In this document: positions 1 through 7,368 of the stretch, one piece after another | How positions within the stretch are numbered: position 1 is the first letter of the stretch | How the letters are laid out: each line of letters starts with the position of its first letter | From: an uncultured Rhizobium sp. | Lineage (GTDB): Bacteria > Pseudomonadota > Alphaproteobacteria > Rhizobiales > Rhizobiaceae | DNA: 64,000 nucleotides | Direction: 5' to 3' | NCBI GenBank assembly: GCA_945952415.1 | Contig: CAMFIF010000018.1 | Coordinates: forward strand, 1 to 64,000 | Program-made: the position numbers and the translations under genes | The notes under the pieces: model-generated | Seen by the model: the letters and a program-made list of their open reading frames with translations, nothing else | Database searches by the model: none | Told to the model about the DNA's origin: nothing

Positions 1-44
1 ATCATGCCTAGTCTCGTGGGCTCGGAGATGTGTATAAGAGACAG
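1..44 (+). other. Illumina Nextera adapter contamination at contig end
   Basis: Bases 26-44 read AGATGTGTATAAGAGACAG, the Tn5 mosaic end used in Nextera libraries. Bases 11-25 complete the Nextera read-2 adapter arm. Bases 3-10 (CATGCCTA) sit where the i7 index lies and match, from memory, the N706 index as written in the primer. Bases 1-2 are the end of the P7 primer. This is untrimmed library sequence, so genomic sequence starts at about base 45 and the contig ends here. Confidence 0.97.
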
Positions 45-106
45 GCTGAAGACGATTTCTGAAACCCCGGGGAATCGGGAGGTTTGCAAGGGCCGCGATC
101 CGTTCT

Positions 107-775
107 ATGACGACCCTTCCTGACCGTGATCGAAAGCAGACGCCGATGAATTTCAACGCCGCCTTTCCGCGAGGCTATGACGCGCTGATGTTTGACATGG
201 ATGGGACGCTGCTAAGTTCCATCGCCGTCATCGAACGGGTTTGGGGGCGGTGGTTTACCCGGCATGGAATGGATCCGGACGAATGGATCCCCCGGATTCA
301 CGGCATCAAGGCGATCGATTCCATCGTGGCCCTGGCGCTTCCCGGCGTGGATGCGCGGGTCGAGGCTGCGCTGATCGAAGCCGAAGAAATGGAAGATACG
401 GATGGGATCACGGCGATCGAAGGCGCTTGCGATTTCCTGTCCACGCTGCCTCAGCACCGCTGGGCCATCGTGACCTCTGCGCCCGCCCGGCTGGCGCGCC
501 TGAGGATCGAGGCGGCGGGCCTTCCTATGCCGGATATCATCGTCACGGCGGAAGACGTGGCGACAGGCAAACCCGACCCCGCGTGCTATCTTCTGGGAGC
601 CCGCCGGATGGGCGCCGATCCCTCGCGGTGCCTCGTCTTCGAAGATGCGCCGGCGGGCATCGCCGCAGGCTCTGCAGCGGGCTGCGACGTTGCCGTGATC
701 TCGGCCACCCATCGCCATCCGATCAAGACGGACTTTCCCAAATATGCGAACTACCTGGAATTCCTGAAAGGGTAG
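107..775 (+). CDS. HAD-superfamily phosphatase (subfamily IA-like)
   Basis: This is a 222-residue haloacid-dehalogenase-type phosphohydrolase, probably acting on a small phosphorylated sugar, polyol or glycolate in the cytosol. The four HAD motifs are visible: DMDGT near residue 30 (nucleophile and acid Asp), the VTSA threonine/serine motif, the lysine in ATGKPDP, and the acidic VFEDAPAGI. A cap domain lies between motifs I and II, as in subfamily IA. The exact substrate cannot be read from sequence; phosphoglycolate, 2-deoxyglucose-6-phosphate and glycerol-phosphate phosphatases share this architecture. Neither start has a good ribosome-binding site. ATG at 146 (MNFNAAF) would give 209 residues and is a fair alternative. 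It converges on the DUF763 gene. Confidence 0.85.
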   Translation: MTTLPDRDRKQTPMNFNAAFPRGYDALMFDMDGTLLSSIAVIERVWGRWFTRHGMDPDEWIPRIHGIKAIDSIVALALPGVDARVEAALIEAEEMEDTDGITAIEGACDFLSTLPQHRWAIVTSAPARLARLRIEAAGLPMPDIIVTAEDVATGKPDPACYLLGARRMGADPSRCLVFEDAPAGIAAGSAAGCDVAVISATHRHPIKTDFPKYANYLEFLKG

Positions 776-803
776 GCGGCTTGGTCCGCGGTGAGAAACA
801 CCG

Positions 804-2063
804 TCAGCCTTGGGATCCATCCGGCAGGGGCGGCGGCTCCGGGCCGAATACGGACATGCCGCCGAATTCTGCAGAATGGCGGAACTCGCCGGCGATGATC
901 TCCTTCAGATCGGGCCCGGTTACATATTGCTCCAGGCGACGGGCCTGTTCATCCAGCCGGCGGATGGCCGCGAGCTCCTCGCCATAGCCCAGGCGAGCCC
1001 TTGTCACGGCACTCTTCATCACGCGGATCGTCTCGTCATAGACCTTCAGGGGCACCGGATAGGGGTGCCGGTCCTTTCCGCCATGGGCCAGCGAGAAGCG
1101 GGCGGGGTCGGAGAAGCGGCAGGGTGCGCCATGCACCACTTCCGCAACCAGCGCCAGAGCGCTCACCGTTCGCGCTCCGACCTTCGGCGTCAGCAGCAGT
1201 TCGGCAAAATCCTTCGGTCCGTTTTCCGCGGCGGCTGCCAGATTGCCGTGAATTCTGCCAAGATTGACATCTTCTTCCCGCACATCGTGGTGACCGGGCA
1301 TGACCAGATGCGGCAGCTCCATCTGCAATTGCGGCCGGGCGCTGGTCGCTTGCACCGGGGCCAGCTTTCGGTATTCCGAGGCGATCCTGTCCGGTCCCAT
1401 CTCGCTCAGAAGTTCGAGCTGCGCGTTTCTCGAAAATTCGGCGCGGATATCGGCAAGATTCAGGATCTCGCCCTGCTCCCGGCCCTCTATTGCGGCGTGG
1501 GGAGAGGCCAGAAAATCCGTAATGTTCTCCGAAAGCCAGTGGTAGCGCCGGGCCTGGCGCAGATCACCGTTCATGCCCTGCTGCACGACCGCCCACTTCC
1601 CATCACTCGTCGCGATGAAGCCGTGGAGATAAAGATCGAAGCCGTCCTGTACCGCGGCGCTATCGATCTTCGCCACGAGACGGCTTGCCGTGGCAAGGGC
1701 CGCGCCATCGAGCCCCGTGCGCTCTGCCATGCTCATGAGTTCCGAGGGGGTCTTTCTGGATTGCGCTCCCCGGCCACCGCAGACATAGATGCCGAGATCG
1801 TGGTTGCGGCCCGCCATTCCCCGCTTCAGGGCTCCCAAGACGCTGGTGGTGATGCCGGAGGAATGCCAGTCCATGCCCATGACCGCACCGAAGGACTGGA
1901 ACCAGAAGGGGTGGGATAGCCTGCGCAGGAATTCGTCCCGCCCATAGTGCATGACGATGGCTTCCGCCATGACCGAGCCGAGCTTCGTCATGCGCTCGCC
2001 GAGCCATGCGGGGACGCGGCCGCCATGCAGCGGCAGGTCTGCGCTGCCCGTTCGTTTGCTCAT
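804..2063 (-). CDS. DUF763 domain-containing protein
   Basis: This 419-residue protein has the DUF763 (COG1415) signature at its N-terminus: LPLHGGRVPAWLGERM, then a conserved FGAVMGMDWHSSGITTSVLGALK stretch that marks the family. The family is spread through archaea and bacteria and has no assigned biochemical role. No signal peptide or membrane segment is seen, so it is likely cytosolic. It covers nearly all of its frame and the ATG start fits the family N-terminus. It lies 27 bp downstream of the MgtC-like gene on the same strand, so co-transcription is possible. No function is proposed. Confidence 0.85.
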   Translation of the reverse strand: MSKRTGSADLPLHGGRVPAWLGERMTKLGSVMAEAIVMHYGRDEFLRRLSHPFWFQSFGAVMGMDWHSSGITTSVLGALKRGMAGRNHDLGIYVCGGRGAQSRKTPSELMSMAERTGLDGAALATASRLVAKIDSAAVQDGFDLYLHGFIATSDGKWAVVQQGMNGDLRQARRYHWLSENITDFLASPHAAIEGREQGEILNLADIRAEFSRNAQLELLSEMGPDRIASEYRKLAPVQATSARPQLQMELPHLVMPGHHDVREEDVNLGRIHGNLAAAAENGPKDFAELLLTPKVGARTVSALALVAEVVHGAPCRFSDPARFSLAHGGKDRHPYPVPLKVYDETIRVMKSAVTRARLGYGEELAAIRRLDEQARRLEQYVTGPDLKEIIAGEFRHSAEFGGMSVFGPEPPPLPDGSQG

Positions 2064-2090
2064 GCTCTCTCGCCCCCTGGCGCCGCAATG

Positions 2091-2597
2091 CTAGCGGGGA
2101 TCGCCGCCTTCTGATCCTGCTTCGCCCTTGTCTTGCTCGGGCAGGACAAGGGGAATGACCGCGAGGATGATCAGAACGATCCCCGTCGATAAAACGGCGG
2201 TTACCTCCATGCCGAGGCCGGCGATCACGCCAATCCCGGCCGTCGTCCATATATTGGCGGCCGTCGTCAGACCTTCAACCTCGCGCTTTGCCGAGCGGAC
2301 GATGATGGCTCCCGCGCCGAGGAAGCCGATGCCTTGCACGACACCCTGCAGCACGCGGGAGAGGTCTCCGATTTCCATTCCGCCCTGAAGCGGGCCCAGA
2401 ACAAAGAGAGCCGCGCCCACGGCCACGAGCATATGGGTCCGCAAACCGGCACTTCTCCCCTTTCGCTCCCGCTCATAGCCAAGGATACCCCCAAGCAGGG
2501 CCGCAATGAGCAGGCGCACGGTGATGCGCGTTATGGTGGACAGGTCCGGAACATCGGAAAACTCATGCACAAGGGTCGACCATATCGCTTCTGCCAC
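2091..2597 (-). CDS. MgtC/SapB family membrane protein
   Basis: This 168-residue inner-membrane protein of the MgtC/SapB family carries the family core LLGGILGYERERKGRSAGLRTHMLVAVGAAL, followed by further hydrophobic segments (about four or five in all). MgtC proteins are linked to growth at low magnesium and to modulation of the ATP synthase. Short homologues like this one lack the long C-terminal ACT-like domain of Salmonella MgtC. I chose the GTG at 2597 (VAEAIW) because AGGAAGG lies seven bases before it; the frame stays open to a GTG at 2627, whose SD would abut the start codon. The DUF763 gene follows on the same strand. Confidence 0.85.
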   Translation of the reverse strand: MAEAIWSTLVHEFSDVPDLSTITRITVRLLIAALLGGILGYERERKGRSAGLRTHMLVAVGAALFVLGPLQGGMEIGDLSRVLQGVVQGIGFLGAGAIIVRSAKREVEGLTTAANIWTTAGIGVIAGLGMEVTAVLSTGIVLIILAVIPLVLPEQDKGEAGSEGGDPR

Positions 2598-2679
2598 TTT
2601 TACACCTTCCTGCCTTCCGGAGTTCACCCTTCAAACGAACCGTGATGGAGAAGATGTGCGGGCAAAGGCAAACGGCAAG

Positions 2680-2712
2680 GGCTGACGGCAGAGCCGGTTT
2701 CCGCCGTCAGCC
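2680..2712 (-). terminator. Stem-loop after the deacylase gene
   Basis: A perfect 10-bp stem GGCTGACGGC / GCCGTCAGCC with a 13-base loop lies directly after the stop codon of the AspA/AstE-like gene. The downstream run on the minus strand is only moderately T-rich, so intrinsic termination is plausible but not strong. Confidence 0.5.
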
Positions 2713-3768
2713 TCAGGCCCAGTCACCCGTGACGTCGAAATAGCGGGGGAGCGGTGCGGTTGGCGGGGCAAGGGGAAGGATCACATGGGTGGGGGCTCCG
2801 GGATGGAGGATCCGCGCGGGGTCGGCATGGGAGAGGATCCTTGCCTCGCAGGGAGCGTGGATCGCAACACGGTCTTTTCCATTCACCGAAACGGGCAGGA
2901 GAATTTCTCCGATGAGGTCATCCCTCTCCACGACGTCGCGGATGCCCCGGCGGGGCAGGAACAGTCCGCCAAGCGGCGCGGGTAGGGCAAGGGCGTCTTC
3001 ATAGCTCGTGCAGATGCCTTGCCATTCGGCGTCCGTATCTCTTTCAGGGGCGATGACGCCGAGGGTGCGCAGATAGGTTTCCAGTCCGAGCGCATCCTGC
3101 CGGATAAGGCTTTCCGCAACATTCTGGTGGCTGCGAAGTTCAATCGTGGCAATCAATGACGCTCTGGTCATCTCCCGCGCGGCATCCATGAAACTGTCTC
3201 CCGCGTGCGGGGGAAAGGTGAAGATCGCGTCCAGCCCGATGGCCGCGGCAAGACGGGTCGCTTCCTGTTCCTGGCCTTCTGTTATGAAGGCAAAGGCGAT
3301 TGCAGGCTCCATGCAACAATGCAGATCGAGCACCACATCCGAGCCCTCGACGGCGCTGAGCAGGGCGAGGCGCGTGCCCCCAAGCCCCGTCAAGGCCGTC
3401 GACCGGTGCAGCCAGGCCCTTGCCTCTTCGCCCGGTCCGTCCGGTGGCAAGGGCCAGCCGCTGTTGAAATTCAGGCCGGAAGCCAGCTCCATCCGCCCGA
3501 TCGGGTTTCCGGATATGGCTTGCGCCAGCCCGATCGGATTGGCGAAGGGCACGAGGATGACTTCGCCCCGCCAGTCGGCCGCCGGGATTTCCGTGAGCAT
3601 CTGCCTCAGATGGCAAAGGACGAGCGGTCCCGGCAGTTCCTCGGTGTGCAGGCCGGCCTGCATGTAGACGCGCGGCCGTCCGCCGGGAATGCCGAAGCGG
3701 GTCACTTCGAGAGTATGGTGGCTTCCGAGGCCGTTCGAGATGGCGAGGGTTTCCGTGCGTCGCGTCAT
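2713..3768 (-). CDS. Succinylglutamate desuccinylase/aspartoacylase-family deacylase
   Basis: This 351-residue zinc hydrolase belongs to the AspA/AstE family (M14-related), which cleaves N-acyl groups from amino acids or related amides. Visible signatures are QAGLHTEELPG (HxxE zinc ligands), VVLDLHC (second His ligand) and the TIELRSHQ glutamate region. The C-terminal third is a beta-rich domain ending in an alanine/proline-rich tail. ATG 3768 (MTRRTET) was chosen because upstream in-frame sequence is low-complexity and would overlap the MFS gene. It sits 49 bp after that gene on the same strand, so the two are probably one operon in which the MFS moves an acylated compound that this enzyme processes. 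The true substrate is unknown. Confidence 0.82.
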   Translation of the reverse strand: MTRRTETLAISNGLGSHHTLEVTRFGIPGGRPRVYMQAGLHTEELPGPLVLCHLRQMLTEIPAADWRGEVILVPFANPIGLAQAISGNPIGRMELASGLNFNSGWPLPPDGPGEEARAWLHRSTALTGLGGTRLALLSAVEGSDVVLDLHCCMEPAIAFAFITEGQEQEATRLAAAIGLDAIFTFPPHAGDSFMDAAREMTRASLIATIELRSHQNVAESLIRQDALGLETYLRTLGVIAPERDTDAEWQGICTSYEDALALPAPLGGLFLPRRGIRDVVERDDLIGEILLPVSVNGKDRVAIHAPCEARILSHADPARILHPGAPTHVILPLAPPTAPLPRYFDVTGDWA

Positions 3769-3817
3769 GGGCTGATCCGGTGAAGAAGAGGTTTGAGGGA
3801 AGGACGTTCGGCTCTGC

Positions 3818-5194
3818 TCAGCGCAGGGCTCTCGCGCCGCGTCCAAGGCCGATTGCGGCGGGCAGGGAGGCGACAATGACAAGGGTTGCGATGATGATCG
3901 TGGTGCGGAAGCCGGTGACCGGGGGCAGCAATTCCATCAGGTTGCCGGCGAGCTGCCCGCCGAGCGCTGCACCGATGATCTTCAGCACCAGAACGAAGCC
4001 GCTGACGCTGGCCACCCGGTCCGCCTCGATCCATATGGCGAGAAGGTCGAAGGTCTGGGTCAGGAGAAGGCCGAGCCCGACCGATCCAAGCACCGTTCCC
4101 GCGAGGATCGCCGGCACGGTATGGGTCACGACCAGCAGCCCGGTGCCCGCGGCGATCAGCGTGCTGCCCGTCAGGACCACGCCCCGCTCGCCGATGGCGC
4201 GGCGCAGCGGCAGGGCCGCGACCGGAGCGATGAAGAGCACGATGCTGGAGGGGATGAAGAGATAGGAGGAAACCGCCTCGCTCAAGCCCAGCCCGCCATC
4301 GGCAAGCGACGATGTGACGATCATCGGGATGGCAACCAGAACCGCGGTTGCGTTAAAGCCGGTCGCCAGCTGGATCAGTGCAAAGCGTGCGACGACGGGG
4401 TCCAGCAGTTGCCGGGGGTCGATCAGCGGCGAGGCCGTCTTCAGCGAAAAACGCCACCAAACCAGGCCCAGCACGACCGAAAGTGCCAGTGGCAGGGCGG
4501 TATGCGGGCTTTCGATGCCTTCCCGTCCCAACTGGCTGGAGGCGTAGAGGAAAAGGGCCAGCGATGCGCCGAGAACCAGCCCGCCCGTCAGGTCGAGGCG
4601 TGTCCCCTTCGCTGCCGTCGGCGGGCTTGCCGGGGAGAGCGCCAGGGCAATCAGAGCGAGAAGGAAAAGCACGCCGTTCAGGGCAAAGACCATCCAGAAC
4701 AGGGCCTGATAGGGGTATCGCTCCAGAATATAGCCGCCGATCAGCAGGCCCGCGAGGGCGCTGACACCGGAGGATACGAAAACCATGGCGCTGGATTTCT
4801 CGCCGCCACCCCGGCTGGTGGCAATTGCCACGCCGAGCGGCAGCAGAACGGAGGCGGTGCCGAGCAAGGCCTGGCCGAGGGCAGCCATGGCGAAGGAAAA
4901 GGCGAGTGCCGCGCAGGCGGAGCCGGCCAGGCTGAGCGCGAGGATGGCGGTCAGGACCACATGGCGATCATAGAGATCGGCGATGCGCCCGCCGAGCGGA
5001 AGGGCGATGGCCGAACTCAGCAATCCGCAGGTGAAGACGAAACCCAGCTGCGACTGGGTGATGTTCAGGGTCTCGCCCATGGCCGGCAGGGCGGGCGCGA
5101 TCATCGTATCCATCAGAAAATCGGCAAAAATCGCGGCGATGCAAAGCCCGGTCCAAAAGCGGTTCCAGGCAAATGATTGGTCGGTGGTATCCAC
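3818..5194 (-). CDS. MFS transporter
   Basis: This 458-residue major facilitator has about twelve to fourteen hydrophobic helices. It shows a motif A-like loop between helices 2 and 3 (GGRIADLYDRHVV) and a long central loop near residues 190-200. The N-terminus FWTGLCIAAIFADFLMDTMIAPALPAMGE resembles drug:proton antiporters. GTG 5194 was chosen: AAGGGG lies eight bases upstream, and the in-frame extension back to 5335 has no membrane or family character. Upstream lie a TATGCA/TGCATA palindrome and a TetR gene on the same strand; downstream lies a deacylase. Efflux of a small organic compound under TetR control is the simplest reading. The substrate is not deducible. Confidence 0.85.
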   Translation of the reverse strand: MDTTDQSFAWNRFWTGLCIAAIFADFLMDTMIAPALPAMGETLNITQSQLGFVFTCGLLSSAIALPLGGRIADLYDRHVVLTAILALSLAGSACAALAFSFAMAALGQALLGTASVLLPLGVAIATSRGGGEKSSAMVFVSSGVSALAGLLIGGYILERYPYQALFWMVFALNGVLFLLALIALALSPASPPTAAKGTRLDLTGGLVLGASLALFLYASSQLGREGIESPHTALPLALSVVLGLVWWRFSLKTASPLIDPRQLLDPVVARFALIQLATGFNATAVLVAIPMIVTSSLADGGLGLSEAVSSYLFIPSSIVLFIAPVAALPLRRAIGERGVVLTGSTLIAAGTGLLVVTHTVPAILAGTVLGSVGLGLLLTQTFDLLAIWIEADRVASVSGFVLVLKIIGAALGGQLAGNLMELLPPVTGFRTTIIIATLVIVASLPAAIGLGRGARALR

Positions 5195-5342
5195 GCGGCA
5201 TTCCCCTTGTTCTCTTGTGATTGTCTTTTCCGGAATGGTCCCGTTCCTGCCTGTCGCAGGTCTCTTTCCTGTCGGTGCTCCCACACCGCAACCATCCTTG
5301 GCGGCCATCCTGTCTGAAACGGTTGCGTCTCGCAATCATTAT

Positions 5343-5356
5343 TATGCAAGTGCATA
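5343..5356. promoter_or_regulatory. Palindrome upstream of MFS gene, candidate TetR operator
   Basis: TATGCA-AG-TGCATA is a perfect 14-bp inverted repeat about 150 bp upstream of the MFS start, in the gap between the tetR stop and the MFS gene. TetR/BetI-type repressors bind short palindromes at such positions. No second copy was found upstream of tetR itself. Confidence 0.4.
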
Positions 5357-5447
5357 GTAAAATCTGCGAGGAATGGAAGCGCGCGCCTCAGGCCTCGTGC
5401 GCAAGGGCGAAGAGGGCCCGCGTTTCAAAGCTGTCCGGTCTTTGGGA

Positions 5448-6065
5448 TCAGGAGAGGGAAAGGCCGAGGATCTTGCCGATGGTGCCGAGCGCGATGGTGG
5501 AGAGTTGCTCCGCCTTGCGCCTGTCCGGTTCGAGGCAGGCGGCAATCCAGAAGCCGTCGAGCACCGCATGGGTTTCGATCGTCGCACGTTCCAGATCGTC
5601 GGCTGACAGGCTGCGGCCTTCCTCCTCGAAAACGGACGCGATCAGCTGTTCGGTTGCCTGGCGCAGGCTGTCATAGCTTTCTTCCCGAACGGCTGCAATC
5701 ATCGGATCGACAGGGCTCTGGCTGATGAACGTCGCCCAGAGGGCAAGCAGACGGTAATCGGTCTCCTCCGCGCTGATCAGGGTTTTGACGAGCAGCCGCA
5801 GGCGCTCGGCGGGCGTTCCCTCCGCCGCCTCGAGAACGGCGAGCCCCGGACCCGTGATCATCTCCGTCGCGCGCTGATAGGCGGCAAGGATCAGGTTGGC
5901 CTTGTTCTCGAAATGATGCCGAATGAGGCCGTTGGTCACGCCTGCACGCGCCGCGACGGTGCGCAGGCTCGTTGCCTGGATACCGAGTTCTGCTATGCAT
6001 TCCAGCGTTGCGTCAATAAGCTCACGGCGGCGTTCTTCTTCGGGCGCTCGCCTGTTTCTCGGCAT
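5448..6065 (-). CDS. TetR-family transcriptional regulator (BetI-like)
   Basis: This 205-residue regulator has an N-terminal TetR helix-turn-helix: RRRELIDATLECIAELGIQATSLRTVAARAGVTNGLIRHHFENKANLI, roughly residues 11-58. The GLIRHHF recognition segment and the acidic EEDxxLLALW-like helix in the ligand domain resemble the BetI subgroup. ATG 6065 was taken because GAGG lies seven bases upstream and because the HTH starts at the usual distance from it. It precedes the MFS and deacylase genes in the same orientation, separated by 253 bp containing a palindrome, and is the likely local repressor. The inducer is unknown. Confidence 0.88.
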   Translation of the reverse strand: MPRNRRAPEEERRRELIDATLECIAELGIQATSLRTVAARAGVTNGLIRHHFENKANLILAAYQRATEMITGPGLAVLEAAEGTPAERLRLLVKTLISAEETDYRLLALWATFISQSPVDPMIAAVREESYDSLRQATEQLIASVFEEEGRSLSADDLERATIETHAVLDGFWIAACLEPDRRKAEQLSTIALGTIGKILGLSLS

Positions 6066-6183
6066 GAAGGAACCTCGGATCCTGATTCGGTCGGCACCGC
6101 GATCATGCACGCTCCCGGCGCGAAACATAACCGGATGCTTCGCCTTTCTCTGGTCCGGATTGCGGGACGCTTCACAGCGAAAA

Positions 6184-6207
6184 CCCGCCGGACCAAGATC
6201 CGGCGGG
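6184..6207 (-). terminator. Rho-independent terminator of the peptide operon
   Basis: A 9-bp perfect stem CCCGCCGGA / TCCGGCGGG with a 6-base loop is followed on the minus strand by TTTT. It lies 40 bp after the stop of the C39-like gene and ends the long minus-strand peptide operon. Confidence 0.75.
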
Positions 6208-6247
6208 GGATTGTGCCTCAAGGGAGTACCCGGCAAGGATCTGCCGG

Positions 6248-7318
6248 TCAGGGCGCGGTGACTGGGACGGCGCGGTAGACGGCGACGGCGTCCGAGCGGA
6301 TTTTCTCCCGCATCGAAAAGGTGGTGCCGCTAGCAATCTTGATTGTCCAGGCCTTGGCCGCGTTCTCCGACTTGGCGTTGAAGCTCCGGTCCGGAACGGA
6401 TTTGAAATCGTCATATCGGTAGAGCCGGTATTCCTTGCCCGGCTTCAGGCCTGAAACGGTGACGGTGAGCGTCAGGGGTGCGGAGGCCGGACGCCTGTTT
6501 TCGCCCTGTTTCATGGCCGGCGTTTCGTGGTTCACACTGGTGGTCAGGCGAACCGGCAGTGTCTGTCCATCGTCATCGACGATGCCGGTGATCGCCACGC
6601 CGAAATGGGGACCTTCGCCGGCAAGCGCATAATCCGGATGGGCATCGGAATTGGCCTCGGTCCGGGTCGCCTGGATGGCGTCGAACCCATAATCCATGAA
6701 ATAGACCGGTGATCCATCCGGGGACCAGAAACCGTTGTCGCTGAAGGTCAGCCTGTCATCGGGGTGATAGACGGCCGGCATCTTCAGCGGATGTTTCGAG
6801 GATATGCCGGTGACCGGCACGATGTGGTCATAATCCTCATCGCCTGCCAGCGGGTTCGAAACATTCTCGAAGGTGCCGAAATTATAGTAGATGCCGATGA
6901 TCACAGGGTGGCCTGAAAGCACATGGCCCTTCACCCAGGTGAGAAAGGCCCGGGCATCCGGTTCCTCCTTTTCGCGCCAGGGGGTGGCCTTCAGGTGCAT
7001 TTGCGCTGCGGCGTAAGTATCGTTGGCGCTGAGCAGCAGCTGGCTGTCCTCGCGGGTCTGGTCGATGTTCCGGCTGGCAATCGCCCGGACGTCATATTGC
7101 GAGGCATATTGCCCGAAATAGAGCCCGGCGCTGATCATCGCGACCTCGCCGCAATAGCCATGATTGGCCTCCCACTGGAGGCGGGCGGGAATGTCGTTCT
7201 TGTGGATGTTCACCGAAGGGGCAGCGCCGGCGGGCACGGCGCTGAAGGCCAGAACAGCGGACAGGGCGAGAGGCAGAAGCCCTCTTCCCGGCTTGGCTGA
7301 GGGGATGATCCTGTTCAT
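6248..7318 (-). CDS. Secreted C39-like cysteine peptidase family protein
   Basis: This 356-residue exported protein has a signal peptide (about residues 1-32, ending PAGA). The mature part opens with a papain/C39-like nucleophile box NHGYCGEVAMISAGLYFG, Cys near residue 56 preceded at a distance by Gln, and later has YDHIVPVTGIS, a plausible catalytic His. The C-terminal 100 residues (LTVTVSGLKPGKEYRLYRYDD) look like a beta-sandwich domain. The start at 7318 has AAGGAG six bases upstream. It is the last gene of the operon with the peptide importer and M17 aminopeptidase, so it may cleave or bind peptides outside the cytoplasm. Whether it is an active protease is unproven. Confidence 0.65.
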   Translation of the reverse strand: MNRIIPSAKPGRGLLPLALSAVLAFSAVPAGAAPSVNIHKNDIPARLQWEANHGYCGEVAMISAGLYFGQYASQYDVRAIASRNIDQTREDSQLLLSANDTYAAAQMHLKATPWREKEEPDARAFLTWVKGHVLSGHPVIIGIYYNFGTFENVSNPLAGDEDYDHIVPVTGISSKHPLKMPAVYHPDDRLTFSDNGFWSPDGSPVYFMDYGFDAIQATRTEANSDAHPDYALAGEGPHFGVAITGIVDDDGQTLPVRLTTSVNHETPAMKQGENRRPASAPLTLTVTVSGLKPGKEYRLYRYDDFKSVPDRSFNAKSENAAKAWTIKIASGTTFSMREKIRSDAVAVYRAVPVTAP

Positions 7319-7368
7319 GGGATGCTCCTTTTCTCCGTTGGTCATGCAAAGGAAATGGCGGGGCCCGG

